Shown here: piece by piece, positions 54,026 through 61,328 of the stretch
Layout of the letters: the number at the start of each line of letters is the position of its first letter
Numbering within the stretch: position 1 is the stretch's first letter
NCBI RefSeq assembly: GCF_900230215.1
Contig: NZ_LT907982.1
Coordinates: forward strand, 1,178,001-1,242,000
Origin: Jatrophihabitans sp. GAS493
GTDB taxonomy: Bacteria > Actinomycetota > Actinomycetes > Mycobacteriales > Jatrophihabitantaceae
Direction: 5' to 3'
DNA length: 64,000 nucleotides
Translations under genes and position numbers: made by a program
Notes under the pieces: model-generated
Seen by the model: the letters and a program-made list of their open reading frames with translations, nothing else
Database searches by the model: none
What the model was told of the DNA's origin: nothing

Positions 54026-54842
54026 TCAGGTGATCGACGCCCACGGTCCAGGCCCGGGCCGGGCTGACCTCTGGTGGGCTTCGCTGGCCGACCTCCAGCC
54101 GGCGCACGGGACGCTCCTCGACCCGGTCGAACGGGAGAGGGCCGACCGCTACCTTCGCGACGCCGACCGCCGGCGGTTCATCCTCGGGGTGGCGATGACT
54201 CGCAGCGTTCTCGCCGGCATCCTGCGCGTGCCGGCGGCCGAGGTGCCGCTGGATCGTGAGTGCGCCGACTGTGGACGTCCGCACGGGCGGCCGCGGCTGG
54301 ACTACGAGCGGCTGGACGAGCGGCTGGACCAGCATCGGCTGGACCATGAGCGGATAGACGCCGACCCCGATCCGGCCCAGCGACTGGACTTCTCGCTCTC
54401 CCATTCCGGTGAGTGGATCGCGCTGCTGATCGGCCGCGGGATGCGCGTCGGGATCGACGTCGAGGAGCTCACCGACGCCCCGGACCTGCCGTCGGTGGCT
54501 CAGAACGTCCTCACCCGCGGTGAGTTGGCCGACGTCCGCAGCGGCCCGGACGGGCCCGCCGACGAGTTCGACGTCCGCCGCTTCTTCAACTACTGGGTCG
54601 CCAAGGAGTCGGTGCTGAAGGCGACCGGCGACGGGTTGGGGCAGCCGATGAAGGCGGTGGCCGTGATGCCGCTGTCGCAGAGCTGGGGCCGCGTTGAACT
54701 CGGCTTCCGGCCGCAGGCGCAGGCCACCGTGCAGCGGCTGGACGCGCCGCCGGGCTACGTAGCCGCCGCCACCACGCTCACCGCGGAGCTCGTCCCGATC
54801 CGGAGCCGCGCCGGATTCGCGACGCGAATCACCGGCGCGTAG
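54006..54842 (+). CDS. Sfp-type 4'-phosphopantetheinyl transferase
   Basis: 278-residue enzyme that transfers phosphopantetheine from CoA to carrier-protein serines, presumably arming the ACPs of the adjacent PKS. Motifs are in order: RRRFILGVAMTRSVLAGIL, LSHSGEWIALLIG, GIDVEEL (Asp151, Glu153 for Mg) and FFNYWVAKESVLKATGDGL (Lys200, Glu201, Lys205). Between residues about 98 and 125 an insert rich in RLD repeats (RLDERLDQHRLDHER) precedes the LDFSLSHS strand, unusual for the family. It overlaps accD by 20 nt, so it is the last gene of the lipid operon. Confidence 0.92.
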   Translation: MEISLFDQVIDAHGPGPGRADLWWASLADLQPAHGTLLDPVERERADRYLRDADRRRFILGVAMTRSVLAGILRVPAAEVPLDRECADCGRPHGRPRLDYERLDERLDQHRLDHERIDADPDPAQRLDFSLSHSGEWIALLIGRGMRVGIDVEELTDAPDLPSVAQNVLTRGELADVRSGPDGPADEFDVRRFFNYWVAKESVLKATGDGLGQPMKAVAVMPLSQSWGRVELGFRPQAQATVQRLDAPPGYVAAATTLTAELVPIRSRAGFATRITGA

Positions 54843-54854
54843 CCACCGTTCGGG

Positions 54855-54883
54855 TTACCGGCATCCGAATACGTCCGTACACT
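54855..54883 (+). promoter_or_regulatory. Promoter of leaderless purF
   Basis: TTACCG (54855-54860), 17-bp spacer, TACACT (54878-54883), then seven bases to GTG 54891. This gives purF its own start separate from the lipid operon. Confidence 0.6.
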
Positions 54884-54890
54884 CGGTCAC

Positions 54891-56510
54891 GTGGCTCGCG
54901 GCGACGGACGACTCTCACATGACCTCATGCCCGGCGAGAAGGGCCCGCAAGACGCTTGCGGAGTCTTCGGTGTCTGGGCCACCGGCGAGGAAGTGGCGAA
55001 ACTCGCCTTCTTCGCCCTCTACGCCCTGCAGCACCGGGGCCAGGAGGCGGCCGGCATCGCGGTCAGCGACGGCTCCTCGCTACTCGTCTACAAGGATCTG
55101 GGCCTGGTATCGCAGGTCTTCGACGAGGCGACCCTCAATACCCTGCAGGGGCACATCGCCGTCGGGCACACCCGCTACTCGACCACCGGCTCCACCACCT
55201 GGGAGAACGCTCAGCCCAGTTTCCGCACCACCCCGACAGGCAGCGGGCTCGCGCTGGGGCACAACGGCAACCTGGTCAACACGATGGAGCTGGCGGCCGA
55301 GGCGAAGGCGGCCGGTCTCGGCGACCTGACCCGTTACGGGGCGACCACCGACTCCGACCTGCTGACCGCTCTGCTCGCCTCCCGCCCGGACGTCTCGGTC
55401 GAGCAGGCGGCGATGGACGTCCTGCCGAAGCTGCGCGGCGCCTTCTCGCTGGTCTTCATGGACGAGCACACCCTCTACGCCGCGCGCGATCCGCAGGGTG
55501 TCCGCCCGCTCGTGCTCGGCCGGTTGGAGCGGGGCTGGGTGGTCACCAGCGAGACCGCGGCCCTGGACATCGTCGGAGCCTCCTTCGTGCGCGAGATCGA
55601 ACCCGGTGAGCTCATCACCATCGACGAGGACGGTCTGCGCTCGCAGCGCTTCGCCAACCCCGACCCGAAGGGCTGTCTCTTCGAGTACGTGTATCTGGCC
55701 CGCCCGGACACCACCATCTCCGGCCGCGGTGTGCACTCGACGCGCGTGGAGATCGGCCGGCGGCTGGCTCGTGAGCACCCGGTCGAGGCCGATCTGGTCA
55801 TGCCCACTCCGGAGTCCGGCACCCCTGCCGCCATCGGCTACGCGCAGGAGTCCGGCATCCCCTACGGCACCGGCCTGGTCAAGAACGCCTACGTGGGACG
55901 CACCTTCATCCAGCCGTCGCAGACCATTCGCCAGCTCGGTATCCGGCTGAAGCTCAACCCGCTGCGCGACGTCGTGCGGGGCAAGCGGCTGATCGTGGTC
56001 GACGACTCGATCGTGCGCGGCAACACCCAGCGCGCTCTGGTGCGGATGCTGCGGGAAGCCGGTGCCCTCGAGGTGCACGTACGGATCTCCTCGCCGCCGG
56101 TGAAGTGGCCCTGCTTCTACGGCATCGACTTCGCGTCCAAGGCCGAGCTGGTGGCCAATGGCCTGGACGTCGAAGGCATCCGCCAGTCGATCGGCGCCGA
56201 CTCGCTCGGCTACGTCTCCCTCGGTGCGTTGATCAGCTCCAGCGAGCAGCCCAAGACGCGGCTCTGCCACGCCTGCTTCACCGGCGAGTACCCGATCCCG
56301 CTCTCGGACATGGTCGGCAAGCACGTCCTGGAAGGCATCGAGCGCAACGTCAACCTCTCGATCACCGACGTCAGTGCGGCCGCCGCCGAGGCCGCCACAG
56401 CTGAGGAGGTGGCGGCGGCCGCCGCCGGTGCCTTCGTGACCGCCGACGAACTGACCGCCGACGAACTGACCGCCGACGAACTGAACCAAGAGAGCGTGCC
56501 CCTTCCGTGA
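54891..56510 (+). CDS. purF: Amidophosphoribosyltransferase
   Basis: First committed enzyme of purine synthesis (PRPP plus glutamine to phosphoribosylamine). 539 residues. A 22-residue propeptide (ending GPQDA) would be removed to expose the catalytic Cys23 of CGVFGVWATGEE. The PRPP site is RLIVVDDSIVRGNTQRALV, and KTRLCHACFTGEYP supplies late Cys residues. The C-terminus is a low-complexity tail with TADEL three times, encoded by three exact 15-bp repeats (56439-56483). Its TGA overlaps the purM GTG. Confidence 0.97.
   Translation: MARGDGRLSHDLMPGEKGPQDACGVFGVWATGEEVAKLAFFALYALQHRGQEAAGIAVSDGSSLLVYKDLGLVSQVFDEATLNTLQGHIAVGHTRYSTTGSTTWENAQPSFRTTPTGSGLALGHNGNLVNTMELAAEAKAAGLGDLTRYGATTDSDLLTALLASRPDVSVEQAAMDVLPKLRGAFSLVFMDEHTLYAARDPQGVRPLVLGRLERGWVVTSETAALDIVGASFVREIEPGELITIDEDGLRSQRFANPDPKGCLFEYVYLARPDTTISGRGVHSTRVEIGRRLAREHPVEADLVMPTPESGTPAAIGYAQESGIPYGTGLVKNAYVGRTFIQPSQTIRQLGIRLKLNPLRDVVRGKRLIVVDDSIVRGNTQRALVRMLREAGALEVHVRISSPPVKWPCFYGIDFASKAELVANGLDVEGIRQSIGADSLGYVSLGALISSSEQPKTRLCHACFTGEYPIPLSDMVGKHVLEGIERNVNLSITDVSAAAAEAATAEEVAAAAAGAFVTADELTADELTADELNQESVPLP
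56439..56483 (+). repeat. Three 15-bp tandem repeats in the purF tail
   Basis: ACCGCCGACGAACTG is present three times exactly and in frame, giving TADELTADELTADEL near the PurF C-terminus. It probably arose by slippage. Confidence 0.85.
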
Positions 56511-57601
56511 CCTCCACCCCACCTGCTCCAACTGCTTCGCCCACTGCCTCCTACGCCGCCGCCGGCGTTGACATCGAGGCCGGCGATCGAGCGGTCGAAC
56601 TGATGAAGTCACAGGTGGCCCGGACCAATCGCCCTGAGGTGATCGGTGGTCTCGGCGGCTTCGCCGGTCTCTTCTCGTTGGACCTGCAGAAGTACCCGCA
56701 GCCGATCATGGCGAGCTCGACCGATGGCGTCGGCACCAAGATCGCGATCGCCCAGGAGCTGGGTAAGCACGACACCATCGGCATCGACCTGGTGGCGATG
56801 GTCGTCGACGATCTGGTCGTCGTCGGGGCCGAGCCGCTCTTCCTGAGCGATTACATCGCCACCGGCAAGGTTGTGCCGGAGCGCATCGCGGCCATCGTCA
56901 GCGGGATCGCCGAGGGGTGCGTGCAGGCCGGCTGTGCGCTGATCGGTGGCGAGACCGCTGAGCACCCAGGCGTGATGCGCCCGGACGAGTACGACATCTC
57001 GGGGACCGGTGTGGGCGTCGTCAACGCCGACGCCGTTCTCGGCTCGGAGCGGGTTACGACCGGCGACGTCCTCATCGGGATGGGGTCCAGTGGTGTGCAC
57101 TCCAATGGCTACTCACTGGTGCGCCACGTCATCGCCGCCGCTGGCCTACAGCTCGACGCCAAGTACGACGAGCTGGACGGGGCAAGTCTCGGCGACGAAC
57201 TGCTCACCCCGACGCGCATCTACGCCAAGAATTGCCTAGCCCTGGCCGCCGGGGCTGGGGCGCACGCCTTCTCGCACATCACCGGCGGAGGGCTGGCCGG
57301 CAATCTGGTGCGCGTCCTGCCACCACACCTCGACGCCGTGGTCGATCGATCCACCTGGAGTCCGCAGCCGATCTTCACCTTGCTGGCCACGGCCGGATCG
57401 ATCCCGCGCGAGCAACTAGAGCTGACCTTCAACCTGGGCGTGGGCATGATCGCCGTGGTTGCGGCCGGGCAGGAGAGGACGGCACTGGCCCTGTTGGCCG
57501 AGCGCGGCGTGCCGGCCTGGCGGCTCGGCGAGGTCGTCGAAGGTACCGGTGTGGTGCGGATGACCGGTGACTACTCGGGCCCGGCAGCTAGCTGGCGCTG
57601 A
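56507..57601 (+). CDS. purM: AIR synthetase (phosphoribosylformylglycinamidine cyclo-ligase)
   Basis: ATP-dependent cyclisation of FGAM to AIR. 364 residues. Conserved segments are YAAAGVDIEAGDRAVELMK, SSTDGVGTKIAIAQELGKHD, GIDLVAMVVDDLVVVGAEPLF, GGETAEHPG, HSNGYSLVRHVI and HITGGGLAGNLVRVLP. The GTG start overlaps the purF stop as GTGA, so the two are co-translated. It is convergent with the DUF3073 gene. Confidence 0.97.
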   Translation: MTSTPPAPTASPTASYAAAGVDIEAGDRAVELMKSQVARTNRPEVIGGLGGFAGLFSLDLQKYPQPIMASSTDGVGTKIAIAQELGKHDTIGIDLVAMVVDDLVVVGAEPLFLSDYIATGKVVPERIAAIVSGIAEGCVQAGCALIGGETAEHPGVMRPDEYDISGTGVGVVNADAVLGSERVTTGDVLIGMGSSGVHSNGYSLVRHVIAAAGLQLDAKYDELDGASLGDELLTPTRIYAKNCLALAAGAGAHAFSHITGGGLAGNLVRVLPPHLDAVVDRSTWSPQPIFTLLATAGSIPREQLELTFNLGVGMIAVVAAGQERTALALLAERGVPAWRLGEVVEGTGVVRMTGDYSGPAASWR

Positions 57602-57614
57602 GCAGGCGGCTGGA

Positions 57615-57809
57615 TCAGCGGGTCGCGCTGGCCCAGCCCTCTTCGTCTTCGTCGTCATCCCACGACGTGGGCGTGGACTCACGCTCAGGTGCAGAGGGCG
57701 TCGATCCCAACTCGCGACGCAGTGCGTCGAGATCAGTGAATTGGGAAGTGTTGTACTTCAGATCGCGCGCCACTTTTTGCTGCTTGGCTTTTGCACGGCC
57801 GCGCCCCAT
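57615..57809 (-). CDS. DUF3073 family small protein
   Basis: 64-residue actinobacterial protein of unknown function. The N-terminus MGRGRAKAKQQKVARDLKYN is basic and highly conserved in the family; the C-terminal half is acidic (SWDDDEDEEGW). It is typically found convergent with purM, as here. GAGGGGG lies eight bases before the ATG. Confidence 0.93.
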   Translation of the reverse strand: MGRGRAKAKQQKVARDLKYNTSQFTDLDALRRELGSTPSAPERESTPTSWDDDEDEEGWASATR

Positions 57810-58262
57810 GGCTCGACCCCCTCGCTCACACGGTCAGCCGGGCTGCGATGGCACCTTGCTCTCACTTGGTTGCGAGTATCTAGCTAACCAGAGTGTGGGC
57901 GGTGCATACCTGCGCCGGGAATGTTGTCATCGTCGTGGACGTAGCGTACTCCGTCCGGCTGGAAAGGCGCACATCGGAGGGCGTTCACCGGCCCGTGAGT
58001 CGTGGAGACCACAGTCGAGGAGTGGCTTGGGTCCGGATGGTCCGCTTGCGGTGGGGTTTGAGCGATGAGAACGACAAATACCAGTGTGTCCGTATATGTA
58101 GCGATATACCTGGCGGAACGGTAGCGTGTTGCAGGTAGTACGCATGGCAAAAAGTGGACACGTGGGACTTTTCCCATGGTTGAAATGCCCGATCTTCGGG
58201 ATACTGGTCCATGACACAGAACAGGACCTGTGTCATCGGTTGCTCAGAAAGGGGTCGACAGG
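57810..58262. other. bldC upstream region: no firm gene, possible 40-codon uORF
   Basis: About 450 bp between divergent DUF3073 and bldC. GTATAT-GTAGCG-ATATAC (near 58092-58109) is a short dyad in an AT-richer patch that may hold a promoter. A 40-codon frame from ATG 58144 ends in a TGA (58264-58266) that overlaps the bldC ATG as ATGA; its product would be basic with a hydrophobic patch (LFPWLKCPIFGILV). A 9-bp inverted repeat lies at 58211-58236. None of these is proven functional. Confidence 0.4.
58211..58236. promoter_or_regulatory. Inverted repeat before bldC
   Basis: ATGACACAG (58211-58219) and CTGTGTCAT (58228-58236) are perfect 9-bp arms around 8 bp, ending 26 bp before the bldC ATG. 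It could be a protein-binding operator or an mRNA hairpin upstream of the SD (AAAGGGG). Confidence 0.5.
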
Positions 58263-58472
58263 ATGACAAATCCCCGTCACCGTACCGACAACGAACAACT
58301 CCTCACGCCGTCCGAAGTGGCCACGCTCTTTCGGGTTGACCCTAAGACCGTGACGCGCTGGGCCAAGGCCGGCAAGCTGACCTCGATTCGCACCCTCGGC
58401 GGGCACCGCCGCTACCGCGAGTCCGAGGTCCGCTCGTTGCTCGAGGGGAACACCAACCACACCCTCGGCTAG
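58263..58472 (+). CDS. bldC: BldC-like MerR-type DNA-binding protein
   Basis: 69-residue single-domain winged-helix protein of the MerR superfamily, matching BldC, a developmental regulator in Streptomyces that binds DNA as head-to-tail oligomers. The helix-turn-helix is LLTPSEVATLFRVDPKTVTR, followed by WAKAGKLTSIRTLGGHRRY. There is no effector domain. SD AAAGGGG precedes the ATG. It is monocistronic and ends before a clear terminator. In non-sporulating relatives its role is less known. Confidence 0.95.
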   Translation: MTNPRHRTDNEQLLTPSEVATLFRVDPKTVTRWAKAGKLTSIRTLGGHRRYRESEVRSLLEGNTNHTLG

Positions 58473-58566
58473 TTCCGGGGCTGCTTCACCTCCGGGCTTC
58501 TCGTTCGATCGAAAGAGCGACCGGCAGTTCGCTGCGGTCGCTGCAGATTCCGCGCAATTGCTTCCC

Positions 58567-58600
58567 GATGCCGTCAGGTCTGGTCAGGCCTGACGGCATC
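58567..58600 (+). terminator. Hairpin terminator after bldC
   Basis: GATGCCGTCAGG (58567-58578) and CCTGACGGCATC (58589-58600) form a perfect 12-bp stem with a 10-nt loop, followed by GTTGTGTC. It lies 95 bp after the bldC stop. A weaker inverted repeat (AGCGACC / GGTCGCT) precedes it near 58516-58542. Confidence 0.75.
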
Positions 58601-58700
58601 GTTGTGTCTGCACCCAGGGCACTGCGTGACTTGGTACGTGGGTGAGAGCCACCTCACCGTCCTCGGCGCAGTTTGCGGAATAATGCCGCCAGGTAGATGC

Positions 58701-58734
58701 TTGCTACATACATGCAGTTGCATGCGTCAAGCAA
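58701..58734. promoter_or_regulatory. 34-bp dyad, candidate MarR operator
   Basis: A symmetric element centred between 58717 and 58718: inner arms CATGCA and TGCATG around GT, and outer arms TTGCT (58701-58705) and AGCAA (58730-58734) on the same axis. It lies 22 bp before the MarR ATG. Size and TTGC/GCAA ends suit a MarR dimer, and autorepression of the marR-MFS operon is inferred. Confidence 0.6.
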
Positions 58735-58755
58735 TTCTCCGAGGCGAGGTGTCCA

Positions 58756-59370
58756 ATGACTGAATCGATGACGGCCCCATCAGTGACGGCCCCGGTCCGC
58801 GCCTCGGGTCCTGCTGCAGCCGAGACTGAGGTGTCACCGTCGATGGCGGCGATCGAGCCGCTCACCCGCAGTTTCGGGCAGGTGATGCGCAGCGCCGGCC
58901 GGATGAAGCACCAGATCATGACGGCGGCCCGATCCGAAGTCGAGTTCTCGGCCTACATACTCATCGCCACGCTCATGAACGACGGTCCGATGCGCGCTAG
59001 CGCGCTGGCCGAGCTGGTGCACTCCGACCCGTCCACCGTGAGCCGCCAGGTCGCAGGTCTGATCAAGGACGGACTGGTCGAGCGTCAGATCGATCCCCGC
59101 GACGGCCGGGCCAGCCTGCTCGCGGCGACCGAGCGCGGACGGGGTGTCTGTGACAAGCACGCCCGTATCCGCAACACCCGTTTTCAGGCCATGCTCGAAG
59201 GCTGGACCGACGAGGAGTGCCTGCAGTTCAGCGACTATCTCGACCGTCTCTCGGCCGCCTTCGAACTCCGCGGCCCCACATTTGTTGCCGAAGCCGCCCG
59301 ATCGGCGAGCTCGGCACCGCTACAAGACGATGCGCCGACAGCGCACCCGTCGGAACTCGAGGAGAACTAA
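58756..59370 (+). CDS. MarR family transcriptional regulator
   Basis: 204-residue regulator. The winged helix spans about residues 70-125 (RASALAELVHSDPSTVSRQV, LIKDGLVERQIDPRDGRAS, the beta-wing). An N-terminal extension of about 35 residues and a Ser/Ala-rich tail flank it. GCGAGGTG lies before ATG 58756. The TAA overlaps the ATG of the MFS gene (TAATG), so it controls or is at least co-expressed with that efflux pump. MarR proteins usually repress their own operon and respond to phenolic or drug ligands. Confidence 0.9.
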   Translation: MTESMTAPSVTAPVRASGPAAAETEVSPSMAAIEPLTRSFGQVMRSAGRMKHQIMTAARSEVEFSAYILIATLMNDGPMRASALAELVHSDPSTVSRQVAGLIKDGLVERQIDPRDGRASLLAATERGRGVCDKHARIRNTRFQAMLEGWTDEECLQFSDYLDRLSAAFELRGPTFVAEAARSASSAPLQDDAPTAHPSELEEN

Positions 59371-61139
59371 TGTCATCCGCTACCGCTACCCCCGAGGTGG
59401 CAGCTCCGCCGTCCGGTGAGCTCTCGCATCGGCAGGTGATGACCATCCTCAGCGGCCTGCTGCTGGGTATGTTCCTCGCCGCGCTCGATCAGAACATCGT
59501 GTCGACGGCTATCCGCACCATCGGTGACGACCTGCATGGCCTCAATGTCCAGGCCTGGGTCACCACCGCCTTCCTCATCACCTCGACCATCTCGACGTTG
59601 GTGTACGGCAAGCTGAGTGACATCTACGGCCGCAAGCCGTTGTTCATGGTTGCGATCACGATCTTCGTGACCGGGTCCGCGCTGTGTGGACTCGCGACCT
59701 CGATGTACATGCTCGCCGCGTTCCGCGCCTTCCAGGGCCTCGGCGCCGGTGGTCTCTTCTCGCTGGCGCTGGCCATTCTGGCCGACATCGTCTCGCCGAA
59801 GGATCGCCCGAAGTACATGGGTTACTTCATGGCCACCTTCGCGACCTCGAGCGTCCTCGGCCCGGTCGTCGGCGGGTTCCTCTCCGGCCAGTCCAGCATC
59901 TTCGGCATCGCCGGCTGGCGCTGGATCTTCTGGGTCAACGTGCCGATCGGCATCGTTGCGCTGACTGTCGTCGCCAAGGTACTGAAGATGCCTTTCGTCC
60001 GCCGCGAATCCCGCATCGACTGGTGGGGCGCCGGCACGATCATCGTTGGTCTGGTGCCGCTGCTCATCGTGGCCGAGCAGGGTCGCGAATGGGGCTGGGG
60101 CTCGGGCTGGGCGCTGGCCTGCTACCTGGTCGGGGTGCTCGGACTCGTCGCCTTCGTCTTCGCCGAGCGCATGATGGGCGAGGACGCCCTCATTCCGCTT
60201 CGTCTGTTCAAGGGACGCACCTTCTCCATCGGGGCAACCCAGTCCACGCTGCTCGGTGTCGGGATGTTCGGCGGTATCGCCTCGATCCCGCTGTACCTGC
60301 AGATCGTCAAGGGTGCCTCGCCGACGCAGGCCGGGCTGCTGATCCTGCCGCTGGTGGCGGGCATCATGGTCTCGGCGCTCGCCGCCGGCCAGATCACGTC
60401 ACGTACCGGCCGCTACAAGATCTTCCCGGTCATCGGCTCGATCGCCCTCGTCGCCGCGATGCTGCTGCTCACGACGGTCGGCGCCGACACCACGCTGTGG
60501 ATCACTGACCTGTACATGCTGCTCTTCGGTGTCGGTCTGGGCCTGAACATGCAGACGATCGTGCTGGCCATGCAGAACTCGGTACCGCCGCGCGACATCG
60601 GTGTCACCACTTCGTCCAGCACGTTCTTCCGTCAGGTCGGTGGCACGCTGGGTGCCGCGATCTTCCTGTCGATTCTCTTCAGCACCGCCCCGGCGAAGAT
60701 CGCCGCGCAGTACAAGGAGGCGGCGACCGACCCGGCCTTCCAGGCTGCGGCGCAGGCCCACCCGGACCAGGTCAAGGCGATCATGTCGGGAACGGGAAGC
60801 CTGTCTGACACGGCATTCCTCAACCACCTCGACTCCGCGCTGGCCCACCCGTTCCTGGTCGGCTTCTCCAACGCGATGGACCTGGTCTTCCTGGTCGGCG
60901 CCATCGTCCTGGTCTTCGCGGTGATCGTGGTGAGCTTCCTGAAGGAGGTTCCGCTGCGCACGATGTCCGGAGCGCAGGCCGCTCGCGCCGAGGAGCAGAT
61001 CGCCGCGGAGCTCGCCAGCACCGTCGCTCCCGAGGATCGAATGGCCGTCATCGACGCCGCGCTGCAGGCCGAGGAGGAGCAGCTCGAAGCCCTCGCCGCC
61101 ACCACCGGTGCCGACCCGGGTGGAGCCACCCACAAGTAG
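59370..61139 (+). CDS. DHA2-family MFS drug-efflux transporter (EmrB/QacA type)
   Basis: 589-residue proton-driven exporter with 14 predicted helices. Motif A is GKLSDIYGRKPLF after helix 2, and motif C (GPVVGGFL) is in helix 5. The helix 1 start is LLLGMFLAALDQNIVSTAI. A long periplasmic loop before the last helix and a Glu/Ala-rich cytoplasmic tail (about 55 residues) are present. ATG 59370 has GAGGAG seven bases upstream and overlaps the marR stop. A 13-bp duplication (61135-61160) spans its TAG stop. Confidence 0.93.
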   Translation: MSSATATPEVAAPPSGELSHRQVMTILSGLLLGMFLAALDQNIVSTAIRTIGDDLHGLNVQAWVTTAFLITSTISTLVYGKLSDIYGRKPLFMVAITIFVTGSALCGLATSMYMLAAFRAFQGLGAGGLFSLALAILADIVSPKDRPKYMGYFMATFATSSVLGPVVGGFLSGQSSIFGIAGWRWIFWVNVPIGIVALTVVAKVLKMPFVRRESRIDWWGAGTIIVGLVPLLIVAEQGREWGWGSGWALACYLVGVLGLVAFVFAERMMGEDALIPLRLFKGRTFSIGATQSTLLGVGMFGGIASIPLYLQIVKGASPTQAGLLILPLVAGIMVSALAAGQITSRTGRYKIFPVIGSIALVAAMLLLTTVGADTTLWITDLYMLLFGVGLGLNMQTIVLAMQNSVPPRDIGVTTSSSTFFRQVGGTLGAAIFLSILFSTAPAKIAAQYKEAATDPAFQAAAQAHPDQVKAIMSGTGSLSDTAFLNHLDSALAHPFLVGFSNAMDLVFLVGAIVLVFAVIVVSFLKEVPLRTMSGAQAARAEEQIAAELASTVAPEDRMAVIDAALQAEEEQLEALAATTGADPGGATHK

Positions 61140-61167
61140 TACCTCTCAGTAGTACCTCTCAGCGATT

Positions 61168-61206
61168 GGGGAGTTTTCGGTCCGGAATCCGGACTGGGAA
61201 CTCCCC
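61168..61206 (+). terminator. Long hairpin terminator after the first MFS gene
   Basis: GGGGAGTT (61168-61175) pairs with AACTCCCC (61199-61206). The inner part (GGTCCGGA / TCCGGACT, with G-U pairs) continues the stem almost to the centre, and ATTT follows. About 19 bp in all. Confidence 0.8.
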
Positions 61207-61231
61207 ATTTCGCGTTGGTGTGAATATTGGT

Positions 61232-61261
61232 TTGCCTGGCTAATAGTTGTGTCGCTACAAT
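61232..61261 (+). promoter_or_regulatory. Promoter before the leader ORF of the second MFS gene
   Basis: TTGCCT (61232-61237), 18-bp spacer, TACAAT (61256-61261), then seven bases to GTG 61269. A leaderless transcript would start at or near that GTG. Confidence 0.55.
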
Positions 61262-61268
61262 CGATTTC

Positions 61269-61328
61269 GTGAGCATCCGAAACTTCGTGACCATCCGGAA
61301 CGCTGTGCCGAGCCCGAGTTCGCGATGA
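61269..61328 (+). CDS. Possible 19-residue leader peptide coupled to the MFS gene
   Basis: Short frame GTG...TGA encoding VSIRNFVTIRNAVPSPSSR. It starts seven bases after a TACAAT -10 box and its TGA overlaps the MFS ATG (ATGA, 61325-61328). It contains an 18-bp imperfect tandem repeat (VSIRN/VTIRN). Since the MFS ATG has no convincing SD, translation of the leader may be what delivers ribosomes to it. No attenuator hairpin was seen within it. Confidence 0.45.
   Translation: MSIRNFVTIRNAVPSPSSR

Noticed and set aside
44029-54842. Calling the lipid operon outright fadD32-pks13-accD4 and the organism mycolate-producing
   Set aside because: The added KR, DH-like and third carrier domains, and the absence from this window of export and mycolyltransferase genes, leave the product open; gene symbols were withheld.
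55080-56612. 510-codon minus-strand frame opposite purF
   Set aside because: Same reason; composition of a third-position GC shadow.
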